The position numbers were made by a program, and so were the translations under genes. The notes beneath the pieces were generated by a model, which saw only the letters and a list, made by a program, of their open reading frames with translations, did no database searches and was not told where the DNA came from. A stretch of 64,000 bases of DNA from Lysinibacillus sp. ZYM-1 (GTDB lineage: Bacteria; Bacillota; Bacilli; Bacillales_A; Planococcaceae): assembly GCF_001308875.1 (NCBI RefSeq), contig NZ_KQ465106.1:62001-126000 (forward strand), in the 5' to 3' direction. Every line of letters starts with the position of its first letter. Within the stretch, counting starts at the first letter, position 1. Below, one piece after another: positions 8,912 to 17,060 of the stretch.

Positions 8912-9826
8912 ATGCCACATTTTTTTTTCAATAAGAAAGTAATTTTGCTGCTCGTAGGCATGGTTTTTCTTGTGGCATTGATTAGCTTCTCATTACGTGA
9001 TCGGACGAATGCTACTTTACCAGAGCAAATTATTAAAGATACTGTCGGCGTCGCACAATCGATTGTTGCGAAGCCGGCGAATTATGTTAATGGTATTTTT
9101 AATAATATTGACTCCCTCTTAAACACGTACGAAGAAAATAAACGTTTAAAAGCACGCTTAGAAGATTTTGCAGTTGTACAAGCTGAGGCTACGGATTTAA
9201 AATCAGAGAATAAAAAGCTTCGTGAGCTTTTGGATAAAACTGAGAGCTTAAAGGCATTTAATCCAATTCAGGCAACAGTGATTGCTAGAAATCCTGACCA
9301 ATGGGAAGAGAAAATCATTTTAGACAAAGGATCTTCTCATGGTGTCAGTAAAAATATGGCGGTAATGACAGCGAAAGGGCTAGTTGGAAAAATCATACTA
9401 GTGACACCTTTCACTTCTGAGGTAGAGCTTTTAAATACAAATAATCCAAACTATCGTGTTTCTGCGATGGTTTTAGGAGAAAAAGAAGCTTACGGTTTAA
9501 TCGAGGGCTTTGATGAAGAACGTAATGAACTCATTATGAAGCGAATCGATTCTAGTTTTAAGGTTAAAGAAGGCGAGCAGGTAGTTTCTTCAGGACTAGG
9601 TGGTATTTTCCCAAAAGGTGTCCCTATTGGAGAAATTACAGAGGTTAGTACAGATGATCATGGCTTAACGAAAATGGCATATGTCAAACCATCTGCTGAT
9701 TTTTCAATTTTGGAGCATGTTGTTATTGCTAAGCGTACATCAACAGTCATTGATGGTTCAGATGGCAACTCAATGAACGAAGATTTAACAAATCCGCAAG
9801 ATACGAATGAAGAGGAGGCGGAATGA
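8912..9826 (+). CDS. mreC: Rod shape-determining protein MreC
   Basis: Bitopic membrane protein of the elongasome that links MreB/MreD to penicillin-binding proteins. It has 304 residues with a membrane anchor at about residues 8-26 (VILLLVGMVFLVALISF), a coiled coil at about 65-110 (LNTYEENKRLKARLEDF and on), and the two-barrel extracellular domain (LDKGSSHGVSKNMAVMT, SSGLGGIFPKGVPIGEI). An acidic tail of about 25 residues ends the protein. AAGGAGG precedes ATG 8912 and the last four bases overlap mreD. Confidence 0.96.
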   Translation: MPHFFFNKKVILLLVGMVFLVALISFSLRDRTNATLPEQIIKDTVGVAQSIVAKPANYVNGIFNNIDSLLNTYEENKRLKARLEDFAVVQAEATDLKSENKKLRELLDKTESLKAFNPIQATVIARNPDQWEEKIILDKGSSHGVSKNMAVMTAKGLVGKIILVTPFTSEVELLNTNNPNYRVSAMVLGEKEAYGLIEGFDEERNELIMKRIDSSFKVKEGEQVVSSGLGGIFPKGVPIGEITEVSTDDHGLTKMAYVKPSADFSILEHVVIAKRTSTVIDGSDGNSMNEDLTNPQDTNEEEAE

Positions 9827-10350
9827 TGGTTCGTTTTCTCATCCCCTCTGTGGCGGTTTTACTATTCTTACTAGAACCTGAATTTGCGATGCTTTCCCCA
9901 ATTGAAATCAATGGGGAAGTGTATTTTCTAGTACCGCGATTTTTAATTTTATACCTAATCTTTATATCCATCTATTACAGCCGTAAACGTGCGGTAATGT
10001 ATGGACTTTTTTTTGGTGTCTTGTATGATGTGTTTTACATTGATATTATTGGATTATATTCAGTTCTATATCCACTTATTTGTTTTTTAGCAGGGTCTAT
10101 CGTGAAAGTTATACATCAGCACCTAGTAGTAACGACAACTATTTCAGTTGTGTTAGTAGCCATTTTAGAATTTATACTCTATCAATTTTTCTTCTTGATC
10201 GATTTTACAGCAATACCTTTAGCGGATTTCTTACGTTCACGACTACTACCAACAATCATTGCTAATGCTTTATTTTTAGTGATTCTTGGTTGGGCCTTCA
10301 AGTATCTAATTAATGCGCGTGTCTTACAGAGAGCACGTGAGGTTTCTTAA
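9823..10350 (+). CDS. mreD: Rod shape-determining protein MreD
   Basis: A 175-residue polytopic membrane protein with about five or six hydrophobic segments, matching MreD in size and in its place after mreC. It is a partner of MreC in the cell-elongation complex. The ATGATGG start overlaps the mreC TGA stop, which indicates translational coupling. The family has few invariant residues, so the call rests on hydropathy, length, the SRKRAVMYGLFFGVLYD block and synteny. Confidence 0.93.
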   Translation: MMVRFLIPSVAVLLFLLEPEFAMLSPIEINGEVYFLVPRFLILYLIFISIYYSRKRAVMYGLFFGVLYDVFYIDIIGLYSVLYPLICFLAGSIVKVIHQHLVVTTTISVVLVAILEFILYQFFFLIDFTAIPLADFLRSRLLPTIIANALFLVILGWAFKYLINARVLQRAREVS

Positions 10351-10377
10351 CAAAGAACAACGTGAGGTGAGGCATTC

Positions 10378-11046
10378 ATGAAAAAACAATTAGTTAATAT
10401 GAAGGGAACGAAGGACGGATTTGTACTGCGTCTCGACGACCAATGTGCTTATAGCGATTTAGTAGAAGAATTAAAGAAAAAAGTGTTAGAAGGCGGTATC
10501 GATGGTAAAGTAGATGTACAATTATACTTAGGCTATCGATACTGTACTGATAAACAGATCGATGAACTTATCCATATTGTGCAAGAAACAGAACAACTCA
10601 TTGTAGCGAATGTACAAAGCGAAGTACTGACTGTCCATGAAAGCAACCAGAAAATGATTGAAGGTCAACAAGATACATATATAGGTGTGGTCAGATCAGG
10701 GCAGATTTTACGTTCGTCAGGGGACATTATCATTGTAGGAAATGTGAATCCAAACGGTCGGGTTGAGGCTGGTGGTAATGTATATGTCTTAGGTAAGCTA
10801 AAGGGAATAGCGCACGCGGGTGTGCAGGGCAATAAAGAAGCAATCATTGCCGCCTCTCGATTTGAAGCTACGCATATCATGATTGCTGATCAGGTTGAAG
10901 CAATGTCAGATGAGCATGTGAAAGAAATCAACCAAGCAGAAATGACTTGTGCATTTATTGGTTACGATGGACGCATTACGTACGATCAAATTCACGCCTT
11001 AAAAAATATACGACCATTGTTAAATGTGTCTAAGGGAGGAAGCTAG
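10378..11046 (+). CDS. minC: Septum site-determining protein MinC
   Basis: Inhibitor of FtsZ assembly that keeps division away from the poles. It has 222 residues: an N-terminal FtsZ-interacting domain (residues 1-100) and a C-terminal right-handed beta-helix (about 105-205, from VVRSGQILRSSGDIIIVGNVNPNGRVEAGGN). That block contains the turns that bind MinD. GTGAGGTGAG precedes ATG 10378. The minD gene begins two bases after the stop. Together with mreBCD upstream this is the B. subtilis mreBCD-minCD arrangement. Confidence 0.95.
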   Translation: MKKQLVNMKGTKDGFVLRLDDQCAYSDLVEELKKKVLEGGIDGKVDVQLYLGYRYCTDKQIDELIHIVQETEQLIVANVQSEVLTVHESNQKMIEGQQDTYIGVVRSGQILRSSGDIIIVGNVNPNGRVEAGGNVYVLGKLKGIAHAGVQGNKEAIIAASRFEATHIMIADQVEAMSDEHVKEINQAEMTCAFIGYDGRITYDQIHALKNIRPLLNVSKGGS

Positions 11047-11047
11047 T

Positions 11048-11845
11048 GTGGGAGAAGCGATCGTCATAACTTCAGGTAAAGGCGGTGTCGGAAAAACAAC
11101 GACAACGGCTAACCTTGGGACTGCATTGGCTCTACAAGGTAAAAAGGTATGTTTAGTTGATACAGATATTGGCCTGCGTAATTTAGATGTTATTTTGGGC
11201 CTAGAAAATCGTATTATTTATGACTTAGTTGATGTAGTGGAAGGGCGCTGTAAAATTCATCAAGCATTGATCAAAGATAAGCGCGTGGATGATAAACTAT
11301 TTTTATTACCTGCTGCTCAAACGACAGATAAAAATGCTGTTACCCCTGAGCAAATGAAGAGCTTAGTAGAGGAATTAAAAAGGGACTATGATTATGTATT
11401 AATAGATTGTCCTGCTGGTATTGAACAAGGCTATCGTAATGCCGTTGCAGGTGCAGATCATGCGATAGTTGTCACAACACCTGAAATTTCCGCTGTTCGA
11501 GATGCAGATCGTATTATTGGTTTATTAGAACAGGAAGAAATAACGGCTCCTAAACTCATCATTAATCGTATTCGACAACATATGATGAAGAGTGGTGACA
11601 CTTTGGATGTCAATGAAATTACAACACATTTGTCTATTGACCTATTAGGGATTATTGTAGATAGTGAAGGTGTTATTTCATCCTCCAATAAAGGGGAACC
11701 AATTGTTATGGACCCTGCTAATAAAGCATCATTGGGCTATCGAAATATTGCCCGTCGTATTCTTGGAGAGTCAGTTCCATTAATGGCAATTCAAGACGAG
11801 CAAAGAGGTATGTTTTCAAAACTTAAAGCATTATTTTCAAGATAA
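11048..11845 (+). CDS. minD: Septum site-determining ATPase MinD
   Basis: ParA/MinD-type ATPase that recruits MinC to the membrane. With GTG 11048 the protein has 265 residues (B. subtilis 268). The deviant Walker A KGGVGKTTT is at residues 11-19, with the switch I region (DTDIGLRNLDVI) and Walker B (VLIDCPAG). The C-terminus FSKLKALFSR is the amphipathic membrane-targeting helix. TAAGGGAGGAAG just upstream fixes the GTG start; the in-frame codon at 11024 lies inside minC and has no site. A terminator follows. Confidence 0.96.
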   Translation: MGEAIVITSGKGGVGKTTTTANLGTALALQGKKVCLVDTDIGLRNLDVILGLENRIIYDLVDVVEGRCKIHQALIKDKRVDDKLFLLPAAQTTDKNAVTPEQMKSLVEELKRDYDYVLIDCPAGIEQGYRNAVAGADHAIVVTTPEISAVRDADRIIGLLEQEEITAPKLIINRIRQHMMKSGDTLDVNEITTHLSIDLLGIIVDSEGVISSSNKGEPIVMDPANKASLGYRNIARRILGESVPLMAIQDEQRGMFSKLKALFSR

Positions 11846-11850
11846 TTTAA

Positions 11851-11886
11851 AACCTTTTCGTACATTTGTACGAGAAGGTTTTTTTG
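11851..11886 (+). terminator. Intrinsic terminator of mreBCD-minCD
   Basis: AACCTTTTCGTAC pairs with GTACGAGAAGGTT around an ATTT loop (one A-C mismatch) and runs into a T tract. Confidence 0.9.
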
Positions 11887-11914
11887 CATGTTTGGACATG
11901 CAATCACATATAGT
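11886..11914 (+). promoter_or_regulatory. Possible sigma-E promoter of spoIVFA-spoIVFB
   Basis: GCATGTT (11886-11892) and CATATAGT (11907-11914) are 14 bases apart and each differs by one base from my recollection of the B. subtilis sigma-E elements (GCATATT-like and CATACANT). The B. subtilis spoIVF operon is made in the mother cell under sigma-E, so a site here is expected. The match is by eye and the -35 overlaps the T tract of the minD terminator. Confidence 0.42.
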
Positions 11915-11934
11915 GTGGAAAAAAGGATGAGGGC

Positions 11935-12489
11935 TTGCTTAAAAAATGGAAATGGTTCGTCACGGTGCTACTTGTGGCAGCAACTATGCTTGTAATTCGT
12001 TTGGAAGATCAAGGTGTAGTCGATACCCCTGTTCGAAAGCTGGTGACAACCTCTGCAGATTTAACTTACTTAAGTGAACTGGGACAAAGTTGGTTCGATA
12101 AGGAAAAAGAGACCATTACGGTATCTAGTGATGTGGGGCAAGCAGATCTTTTAACATTTGCCAATGCCCAAGTTTTTAAAGAGGGATATTTACTGCAGTA
12201 TGATGTAGGTTTACCAGTTTATGCAGGGCAGAATGGTTTAGTCGTTTTTACAGGCCATACAAAATATACTGGTAAGACTATGACCATTAGTTATGATGAT
12301 GGTACAACCGTCTCTTATGGAATGCTAGATAGCTTAGCACAGCTACCCTATACATCCATTCAGGCAAATGACTTGATTGGCATGAAAGAAGCTGGGCAAC
12401 TTTATCTTTCCATTGAAAAGGGAGATGCCCATTACGATTTAGAGCAAATTGTACAATGGTTGGAAACGATGGAGACCGATGAAGATTAA
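11935..12489 (+). CDS. spoIVFA: Stage IV sporulation protein FA (short form)
   Basis: A 184-residue membrane protein of the mother cell that, in B. subtilis, holds the SpoIVFB protease inactive with BofA until the forespore signal arrives. It has one membrane segment at about residues 5-22 and a degenerate M23/LytM-like domain (YDVGLPVYAGQNGLVVFTGHTKYTGKTMTISYDDGTTVSYGML, split by family blocks). It is about 80 residues shorter than B. subtilis SpoIVFA and lacks nearly all of the cytoplasmic N-terminus. TTG 11935 follows AAAGGATGAGGG. It overlaps spoIVFB by 11 bases. Confidence 0.85.
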   Translation: MLKKWKWFVTVLLVAATMLVIRLEDQGVVDTPVRKLVTTSADLTYLSELGQSWFDKEKETITVSSDVGQADLLTFANAQVFKEGYLLQYDVGLPVYAGQNGLVVFTGHTKYTGKTMTISYDDGTTVSYGMLDSLAQLPYTSIQANDLIGMKEAGQLYLSIEKGDAHYDLEQIVQWLETMETDED

Positions 12490-13090
12490 ATTACATCTTC
12501 TCTGCATTCCTCTCGTATTTGTCATGATTTTTAGTGGGCAACTCGCTTACTACGCTATTATCTTTTTTTCGCTATTGTGGCATGAAGCAGGTCACTTATT
12601 AGCAGCTTTATTGTGCGGAGTAAGGGTGAAATCATGTGTTATTACACCATACGGGGGGGAAATTCAATTTGAAAATCCGGCGGTTGTGCAAACTTCGTCA
12701 CTCCTATGGATTGCATTGGGAGGACCAATCGCTACTATTATGGGGATTGGCCTCGCTTTTTTTATGCCTGAACAACTTGCCACTAAGCTTATTACTGTTC
12801 AACTTGTGTTATTATTAGTAAACATTATGCCTATCCTACCATTAGATGGTGGAAGGATATTATTAGCATGGTTATTTTTAAATTATCCAAATGCCCGTGT
12901 GGTGGAAATGTATTATTGGCTGTCCTTTATGGTTGCCACTACGCTATTTCTGATAACATTAAATTTCCTACCACAATCTATTTTTCTAGCAATCATTTGT
13001 TTATTCATCTGGCTTCAAGTTTTAAAAGAATGGCGTTATCGAAAGTATCGTATAGCTTTTGAAAAATATGTTATGAATAGATTGACTTAA
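12479..13090 (+). CDS. spoIVFB: Sporulation intramembrane metalloprotease SpoIVFB, without CBS domain
   Basis: Site-2 protease family zinc enzyme that in B. subtilis cleaves pro-sigma-K in the membrane around the forespore. The zinc motif HEAGH is at residues 35-39 and the second motif is PILPLDGGRI. It has several membrane segments and 203 residues in total. B. subtilis SpoIVFB has about 288 residues with a C-terminal CBS domain; here the protein ends just after the last membrane helix (WRYRKYRIAFEKYVMNRLT). No remnant of a CBS domain follows: the rplU promoter begins within the last codons. ATG 12479 with GGAG upstream overlaps spoIVFA. Confidence 0.9.
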   Translation: MKIKLHLLCIPLVFVMIFSGQLAYYAIIFFSLLWHEAGHLLAALLCGVRVKSCVITPYGGEIQFENPAVVQTSSLLWIALGGPIATIMGIGLAFFMPEQLATKLITVQLVLLLVNIMPILPLDGGRILLAWLFLNYPNARVVEMYYWLSFMVATTLFLITLNFLPQSIFLAIICLFIWLQVLKEWRYRKYRIAFEKYVMNRLT

Positions 13091-13110
13091 AAAAAGTCAT
13101 GTGGTAATAT
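13082..13110 (+). promoter_or_regulatory. Promoter of rplU-prp-rpmA
   Basis: TTGACT (13082-13087) and TAATAT (13105-13110) are separated by 17 bases. The -35 lies in the last codons of spoIVFB. Confidence 0.82.
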
Positions 13111-13116
13111 TTTAAT

Positions 13117-13230
13117 GTTATTGTTTGTAGCACCCGTGCTACTACAACCGCTCTGGAAAGGTTTAAGTATCTTACATAAGATCACCTTTGTTAAACAGGC
13201 GAGTCTGAGTCTAAGAGGAGGTGCAGTAAA
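13117..13230 (+). ncRNA. L21 ribosomal protein leader
   Basis: The transcribed 5' leader of rplU has the short paired elements of the Bacillales L21 leader: GTAGCAC near 13127 with GTGCTAC after it, and CTTAC-ATAAG near 13173. It ends in the TAAGAGGAGGTG ribosome binding site. The family (L21 leader) is thought to allow autoregulation by L21. The identification is by position and visible pairing, not by a covariance search. Confidence 0.65.
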
Positions 13231-13539
13231 ATGTACGCAATTATTGAAACTGGTGGTAAACAAATCAAAGTAGAAGCTGGTCAAGAAATCTATGTTGAAA
13301 AATTAGGCGTAGAAGCTGACGAGGTTGTAACTTTTGATAAAGTTTTATTCGTAGGTGGCGAAAACGTTAAAGTTGGTGCTCCATTCGTAGATGGCGCTAC
13401 TGTAACAGCTAAAGTTGTTAAAGAAGGCCGTGCGAAAAAAATCGTTGTTTTCAAATTGAAAGCTAAAAAGAACTACCGTCGTAAACAAGGTCACCGTCAA
13501 CCTTACACAAAATTAGTTGTTGAAACAATCAACGCTTAA
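13231..13539 (+). CDS. rplU: 50S ribosomal protein L21
   Basis: A 102-residue ribosomal protein, standard length. The N-terminus [18 protein letters not shown] and the basic C-terminal RNA-binding segment [19 protein letters not shown] are characteristic. It begins the rplU-prp-rpmA operon, downstream of a leader and a strong promoter. AGAGGAGGTG precedes the ATG. Codon use is strongly biased (GTT, GCT, CGT), as expected for a highly expressed gene. Confidence 0.98.
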   Translation: MYAIIETGGKQIKVEAGQEIYVEKLGVEADEVVTFDKVLFVGGENVKVGAPFVDGATVTAKVVKEGRAKKIVVFKLKAKKNYRRKQGHRQPYTKLVVETINA

Positions 13540-13555
13540 TAGTGAGGTGTAGCGA

Positions 13556-13912
13556 ATGATACAGGTTACGATTCATCACGATGAAAATAGACATGTGTCA
13601 GCATTCGAATTTTCAGGACATGCTGGGTACGATGAATCTGGTAAAGATTTAGTATGTGCAGGAGCATCTACCATTGCCATTGGTACAGTAAATGCTATTT
13701 ATGCATTACTACAAATTCAACCAGAAATCGAACAAGCTGCTGAAGGTGGAGGCTACCTTAAGGTAGATCTACCGTCATATTTAGAGCCTGAAGTGGATGC
13801 AAAACTACAGTTAATTGTTCAAGTAATGACTGCCCAAGTGTATTCTATGGTGCAGAATTACGGACAATACATCCAAATCAACTACAACCAAGTAGGAGGT
13901 GGAACTCGATGA
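13556..13912 (+). CDS. prp: Ribosomal-processing cysteine protease Prp
   Basis: A small cysteine protease (118 residues, YsxB family) that removes the N-terminal extension of L27 in Firmicutes. The catalytic pair is visible: His22 in [11 protein letters not shown] and Cys34 in DLVCAGAS. It lies between rplU and rpmA and its stop overlaps the rpmA start by four bases. The rpmA product here does have the extension that Prp cleaves, so substrate and enzyme are encoded side by side. Confidence 0.96.
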   Translation: MIQVTIHHDENRHVSAFEFSGHAGYDESGKDLVCAGASTIAIGTVNAIYALLQIQPEIEQAAEGGGYLKVDLPSYLEPEVDAKLQLIVQVMTAQVYSMVQNYGQYIQINYNQVGGGTR

Positions 13913-14208
13913 AATTATTATTAGCTTTAGACCTTCAACTTTTCGCATCGAAAAAAGGGGTAGGTTCTACTAAAAACGGACGTGACTCTGAGTCTAAACG
14001 ACTTGGTGCTAAACGTGCTGATGGCCAATTCGTAACTGGTGGTTCAATTCTTTACCGTCAACGCGGTACAAAAATTTACCCAGGTACAAACGTAGGTCGT
14101 GGTGGTGACGATACACTATTTGCTAAAGTTGACGGCGTTGTTAAATTCGAACGTTTAGGTCGCGATCGCAAACAAGTATCTGTATACCCAGCACCACAAG
14201 AAGCTTAA
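13909..14208 (+). CDS. rpmA: 50S ribosomal protein L27 with cleavable N-terminal extension
   Basis: A 99-residue L27. The mature sequence begins at [21 protein letters not shown]. Ahead of it lies the Firmicute pre-sequence [12 protein letters not shown], which Prp is known to cut after the aromatic residue before ASKKG. Removal is needed because the L27 N-terminus reaches the peptidyl-transferase centre. AGGAGGTGG precedes the ATG and the start overlaps prp. A strong terminator follows and separates it from spo0B, which is directly adjacent in B. subtilis. Confidence 0.97.
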   Translation: MKLLLALDLQLFASKKGVGSTKNGRDSESKRLGAKRADGQFVTGGSILYRQRGTKIYPGTNVGRGGDDTLFAKVDGVVKFERLGRDRKQVSVYPAPQEA

Positions 14209-14234
14209 TCTTTTATAAGATAACATAAAGCGGA

Positions 14235-14262
14235 GGACTGCATTTATTGCAGTCCTTTTTTT
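14235..14262 (+). terminator. Intrinsic terminator of rplU-prp-rpmA
   Basis: GGACTGCA (14235-14242) pairs perfectly with TGCAGTCC (14248-14255), followed by seven Ts. Confidence 0.93.
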
Positions 14263-14503
14263 GGCTAAATTTCAGCCTCTTTCAATAGATGACAAGTTGG
14301 ATCGAAAACGTAGGAACAGAAGTCTTCTGCGTTTATAGGTGATGAAATACATGCGGTTTTCATTTTCAGTGGTGACCAAACATCCACTGAAATAGAGGAA
14401 CACCGTCTATAATCGTCGCGACCTGTGGCAACGACTGAATAACCAACATCTTGTTGGCCCAAAACAGACCGATTCCAGACGCAATTATGCCTGGGCATAA
14501 TTG
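14263..14503. repeat. Structured intergenic element, possible dispersed repeat
   Basis: A 240-base stretch between the rpmA terminator and spo0B with three perfect hairpins: TTTCAGTGG/CCACTGAAA (14364-14372, 14384-14392), CCAACA/TGTTGG (14443-14448, 14452-14457) and CAATTATGCC/GGCATAATTG (14482-14491, 14494-14503). It also has a GTCGCGAC palindrome near 14415. A minus-strand frame (14265-14498) is open but has no recognisable product. The edge palindrome suggests a small mobile or repeated unit. I cannot confirm copies elsewhere. The rest of the gap to spo0B (14504-14575) has only a weak TATACT. Confidence 0.45.
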
Positions 14504-14575
14504 AATAAAGAATTAAGGGAAAAATACAGCAAAACTTGTTATACTAGTAAAGATAACTTTATTGGAGTGAATGGG

Positions 14576-15103
14576 ATGAACAATCAATCACTAACCATTA
14601 GTGAAGTATTACGTTTTGCAAATCATGATTTTGTGAATCAACTGCAACTGATTCGCATGAATTTAGATTTAGGTAGAGTTGATGAATCGAAGGAACTTAT
14701 TCAGCATTATTCAGAACAGTTAAGAGTGTTTTCTATCCTTAATCGACTACAATTACCACATACAATTGAATGGCTACAAACAGCAGGATGGCGTTATCCT
14801 TCCTTAGCATGGAAGATGAGTGGCGAGATAAAAAAGCCTGTGACCAATAAAATTGATCAGGGAATTGTAGATTACTTAAACAAAACAGTTATGCATGTTT
14901 ATGATACATTAGATCCATTTACAGAGCAGATCCTAACGCTAGATGTACGTGTTGACGATCATACATTTGCCGTGACATTCACGCTAAATGGGTTATGGAG
15001 TGCTGATGCATTCACCGAAAAAGGTTTGAAACAATTCGACATTCAAACAATTGAGCAGACAAATACACGCTGGCAATATGTCTTGAGTGCAAATAGGGAG
15101 TGA
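14576..15103 (+). CDS. spo0B: Sporulation initiation phosphotransferase Spo0B
   Basis: Phosphorelay protein that passes phosphate from Spo0F to Spo0A. With ATG 14576 it has 175 residues. The phosphorylated histidine is predicted at residue 17, in the segment LRFANHDFVNQLQLIRMNL, which matches the Spo0B helical hairpin. The C-terminal part is a degenerate kinase-like domain. GGAG at 14564-14567 supports this start over the open frame from 14501, which would run through the hairpin of the upstream element. obg begins 5 bases after the stop, as in B. subtilis. Confidence 0.92.
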   Translation: MNNQSLTISEVLRFANHDFVNQLQLIRMNLDLGRVDESKELIQHYSEQLRVFSILNRLQLPHTIEWLQTAGWRYPSLAWKMSGEIKKPVTNKIDQGIVDYLNKTVMHVYDTLDPFTEQILTLDVRVDDHTFAVTFTLNGLWSADAFTEKGLKQFDIQTIEQTNTRWQYVLSANRE

Positions 15104-15108
15104 ACTAA

Positions 15109-16398
15109 ATGTTTGTCGATCACGTAAAGATTTATGTTAAAGGTGGCGAAGGCGGAGATGGCATGGTTGCCTTTCGCCGAGAAAAATATGTACCGAATGG
15201 TGGTCCAGCTGGTGGAGATGGTGGACATGGCGGTAATGTCGTATTTGAAGTAGAGGAAGGCTTACGTACGTTAATGGATTTCCGCTATAAACGCCATTTT
15301 AAAGCACCGCGTGGCGAGCATGGTATGAGTAAAGGCATGCATGGTAAAAATGCGGAAGATTTAATTGTTAAGGTACCACCAGGTACAGTGGTTATGAATG
15401 AAGAAACAAATGCCGTTATTGCTGATTTAGTCGAGCATGGGCAAAGAGCCGTTATTGCGAAAGCAGGCCGAGGTGGCCGTGGAAATTCTCGCTTTGCTAC
15501 ACCTGCCAACCCAGCGCCAGAACTTTCTGAAAAAGGTGAGCCAGGACAAGAATTAAATGTTATATTAGAGTTAAAAGTTTTAGCAGATGTAGGTTTAGTA
15601 GGATTCCCAAGTGTTGGTAAATCAACGCTTTTATCTGTTGTTTCTGCTGCTAAGCCAAAAATTGGTGCTTATCATTTTACGACAATTGTACCGAACTTAG
15701 GCATGATTGAAACGGATGATCACCGAAGCTTTGCGATGGCGGATTTACCAGGGTTAATTGAAGGGGCTCATGAAGGGGTAGGATTAGGCCACCAATTTTT
15801 ACGACATATTGAACGTACACGCGTTATTGTCCACGTTATTGATATGTCAGGAATGGAAGGCCGCGATCCATATGAGGATTATTTAACAATCAATGAAGAG
15901 CTAAAACAATATAATCTTCGTTTAACAGAGCGTCCACAAATTATTGTAGCCAATAAAATGGATATGCCCGATGCAGAGGAAAACTTAACAGCATTCCGCC
16001 AAAAGGTAGGGGAAGATGTTCAAATTTTCCCAATTTCTGCTGTTTCACGTCAAGGATTAAAAGAGCTGTTGTTTGCTATTGCGGATCTATTAGAAGTAAC
16101 GCCTGAATTCCTACTATATGATGAGGTAGAGGAACAATCAGACGCAACCGTAATGTACAAGCATGAGGCGAAAGGTGAAGGTTTCGAAATCACTCGTGAC
16201 GATGATGGTACATTTATTATTACTGGTTATGCCATTGAGCGTTTGTTTAAAATGACGGACTTTAGCCGTGAAGATGGTATACGTCGTTTTGCTCGTCAAT
16301 TGCGTGCAATGGGTGTGGATGAGGCTCTACGTGAACGTGGAGCACAGGATGGCGATACAGTACGCCTACAAGAGTTTGAATTTGAATTTGTCGATTAA
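15109..16398 (+). CDS. obg: GTPase Obg (CgtA)
   Basis: Essential ribosome-assembly and stress GTPase, 429 residues as in other Bacillales. The glycine-rich Obg fold (residues 1-158) contains [17 protein letters not shown] and [13 protein letters not shown]. The GTPase domain has G1 [10 protein letters not shown]3 [10 protein letters not shown] and G4 NKMD. The C-terminal OCT domain (about 350-429) ends in an acidic tail. GGGAGTG precedes ATG 15109. In B. subtilis Obg also influences Spo0A activation, in line with its pairing with spo0B. Confidence 0.97.
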   Translation: MFVDHVKIYVKGGEGGDGMVAFRREKYVPNGGPAGGDGGHGGNVVFEVEEGLRTLMDFRYKRHFKAPRGEHGMSKGMHGKNAEDLIVKVPPGTVVMNEETNAVIADLVEHGQRAVIAKAGRGGRGNSRFATPANPAPELSEKGEPGQELNVILELKVLADVGLVGFPSVGKSTLLSVVSAAKPKIGAYHFTTIVPNLGMIETDDHRSFAMADLPGLIEGAHEGVGLGHQFLRHIERTRVIVHVIDMSGMEGRDPYEDYLTINEELKQYNLRLTERPQIIVANKMDMPDAEENLTAFRQKVGEDVQIFPISAVSRQGLKELLFAIADLLEVTPEFLLYDEVEEQSDATVMYKHEAKGEGFEITRDDDGTFIITGYAIERLFKMTDFSREDGIRRFARQLRAMGVDEALRERGAQDGDTVRLQEFEFEFVD

Positions 16399-16422
16399 GA
16401 CATGAGTTTTAGGGGGAAGCGT

Positions 16423-16878
16423 ATGAAGAATGTTGCGAATCAGCGATATTATCTAGTTCGTGAGGATGTTTTAACGGATGCAATGCAAAAAACTTTGGAG
16501 GCGAAACACTTATTATCAAGTGGTTCAGTATCTTCCATTTGGGATGCGGTAAAGCAGGTGGATTTATCGCGAAGTGCGTTTTACAAATATCGTGATGCGG
16601 TTTTTCCTTTTCATTCAATTGTGCAGGAACGCATTTTAACAGTCTTTTTACAGCTTCAAGACAGAAAAGGAACACTTGCTAAGCTTTTAGAAACTGTGAC
16701 AATTACACATTGTAACGTATTGACGATTCATCAAACAATCCCAATTCAGGGACGTGCCAATGTTACATTATCACTAGATGTAACAAGTATGACATGTGAT
16801 CTTGATGACCTAATCCAGCAATTAAAGCGCTTAGATTTTGTTGAGTCAGCGGAAGTCATTAGTTCCGGTGCTCTGTAA
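16423..16878 (+). CDS. pheB: ACT-domain protein PheB
   Basis: A 151-residue protein of the UPF0735/PheB family: an N-terminal helical region (ILTDAMQKT-like block, VKQVDLSRSAFYKYRDAVFPF) and a C-terminal ACT domain (from about residue 70, LQDRKGTLAKLLETVTITHCNVLTIHQ). ACT domains bind small ligands, often amino acids. Its place between obg and pheA matches B. subtilis. The direct function is not known. ATG 16423 is preferred over 16402 because AGGGGGAAG lies just before it. Confidence 0.88.
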   Translation: MKNVANQRYYLVREDVLTDAMQKTLEAKHLLSSGSVSSIWDAVKQVDLSRSAFYKYRDAVFPFHSIVQERILTVFLQLQDRKGTLAKLLETVTITHCNVLTIHQTIPIQGRANVTLSLDVTSMTCDLDDLIQQLKRLDFVESAEVISSGAL

Positions 16879-16907
16879 TCACAGCAAGTTGTTCGATCCT
16901 TTAATTT

Positions 16908-16937
16908 TTGACAAAAATGACAATTATCGTGTTTAAT
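16908..16937 (+). promoter_or_regulatory. Probable promoter of pheA
   Basis: TTGACA (16908-16913) and TTTAAT (16932-16937) with 18 bases between them, in the gap after pheB. The predicted leader of about 115 bases contains the hairpin at 16988-17040. Confidence 0.55.
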
Positions 16938-16987
16938 AATCCATATGCTCTTGAAGCACTGGAGTAATAATACGATACCAAAGCTCA

Positions 16988-17040
16988 AATAAGGAGCTGT
17001 CCCTCAGTGATACATCAATCGCTAGGGACTGCTCCTTATT
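16988..17040 (+). promoter_or_regulatory. Long inverted repeat in the pheA leader
   Basis: AATAAGGAGC plus TCCCT pair with AGGGA plus GCTCCTTATT (10 and 5 bp, separated by a TG/CT internal loop; 19-base apical loop). There is no T tract, so it is not a standard terminator. It ends five bases before the AAAGGAGG site of pheA and may affect translation or RNA stability. Confidence 0.55.
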
Positions 17041-17060
17041 CCATAAAGGAGGTTTTTGCA

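Noticed and set aside
12479-13120. SpoIVFB shortened by a frameshift
   Set aside because: The next gene's promoter begins within the last codons and no CBS-like coding sequence remains in any frame, so this looks like a true short form.
14265-14498. Minus-strand 77-codon frame in the rpmA-spo0B gap
   Set aside because: It runs through perfect hairpins, has no good start site and no recognisable family.
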